NCBI GenBank assembly: GCA_016790695.1
Contig: JAEUOS010000091.1
Location: 1-64,000 of the forward strand
Direction of reading: 5' to 3'
Source of the DNA: Burkholderiales bacterium
GTDB lineage: Bacteria > Pseudomonadota > Gammaproteobacteria > Burkholderiales > JAEUOS01
DNA length: 64,000 nt
Shown: positions 61,924-64,000 of the stretch, in pieces
Numbering within the stretch: the stretch's first letter is position 1
How the letters are laid out: every line of letters starts with the position of its first letter
The notes under the pieces: model-generated
Seen by the model: only the letters and a program-made list of their open reading frames with translations
Databases searched by the model: none
Told to the model about the DNA's origin: nothing
Made by a program: the position numbers and the translations under genes

Positions 61924-64000
<2,077 letters not shown>

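Overview
The window is a 64 kb stretch of very GC-rich chromosome whose gene content and order point to a betaproteobacterium. The evidence is a mraZ-to-ftsZ division and cell-wall (dcw) cluster without murB, followed by blocks typical of that class: rplU-rpmA-obg-proB with divergent ispB, tRNA-Pro-pilBCD-coaE-zapD-yacG, argJ-secA-M23 peptidase, lpxC with a Prx5-type peroxiredoxin, and ffh-ccsA-PP0621-pilSR-ampD-nrdA. No species is named, because nothing in the sequence fixes one. No insertion sequences, CRISPR arrays or rRNA genes were seen.

Layout. 1-6.9 kb: a two-partner secretion locus (3' part of a giant beta-helical exoprotein, a FecR-domain protein, and the outer-membrane TpsB transporter). 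7.0-8.3 kb: rpoH on the minus strand, with a perfect CIRCE operator upstream, and an AT-rich intergenic island. 8.2-25.5 kb: the dcw cluster mraZ-rsmH-ftsL-ftsI-murE-murF-mraY-murD-ftsW-murG-murC-ddlB-ftsQ-ftsA-ftsZ, nearly all genes overlapping by a few bases. 25.6-27.5 kb: three accessory metabolic genes (VOC, SDR, flavin reductase-like). 27.5-30.6 kb: lytic transglycosylase and proS, divergent from rppH. 30.6-34.8 kb: rubrerythrin, Fe-S protein, DUF3501, CNP1-like and an Lgt-like membrane protein. 34.8-38.8 kb: proB, obg, rpmA, rplU and divergent ispB. 38.8-44.8 kb: tRNA-Pro(CGG), pilB, pilC, pilD, coaE, zapD, yacG. 44.8-54.2 kb, mostly minus strand: Nudix/ThiE-like fusion, DUF815-like ATPase, argJ, secA, M23 peptidase, dciA (plus strand), a 58-residue membrane protein, lpxC, peroxiredoxin. 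54.5-64 kb: kinase-like/BON fusion, ffh (minus), ccsA-like gene, PP0621-like protein, pilS, pilR, ampD and the first 692 codons of nrdA.

How the genes work together. The largest block makes the cytoplasmic peptidoglycan precursor (MurC-F, Ddl, MraY, MurG) and the divisome (FtsL, I, W, Q, A, Z, with ZapD further on). AmpD, the SLT transglycosylase and the M23 peptidase remodel or recycle the wall. PilB, PilC and PilD build type IV pili, and PilSR probably controls the pilin gene elsewhere. Readable regulatory signals include CIRCE over the rpoH promoter, MraZ-type repeats on the mraZ promoter, NrdR-like boxes on nrdA, a dyad over the rubrerythrin promoter, and a factor-independent terminator between rpmA and obg.

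The less ordinary features are short ORFs that bridge the larger gaps inside the dcw operon, a 29-codon AT-rich reading frame between rpoH and mraZ, the rubrerythrin/Fe-S/DUF3501 cluster with its operator-like dyad, the kinase-like/BON fusion, and gene order suggesting that about 27 kb downstream of ftsZ has been inverted.
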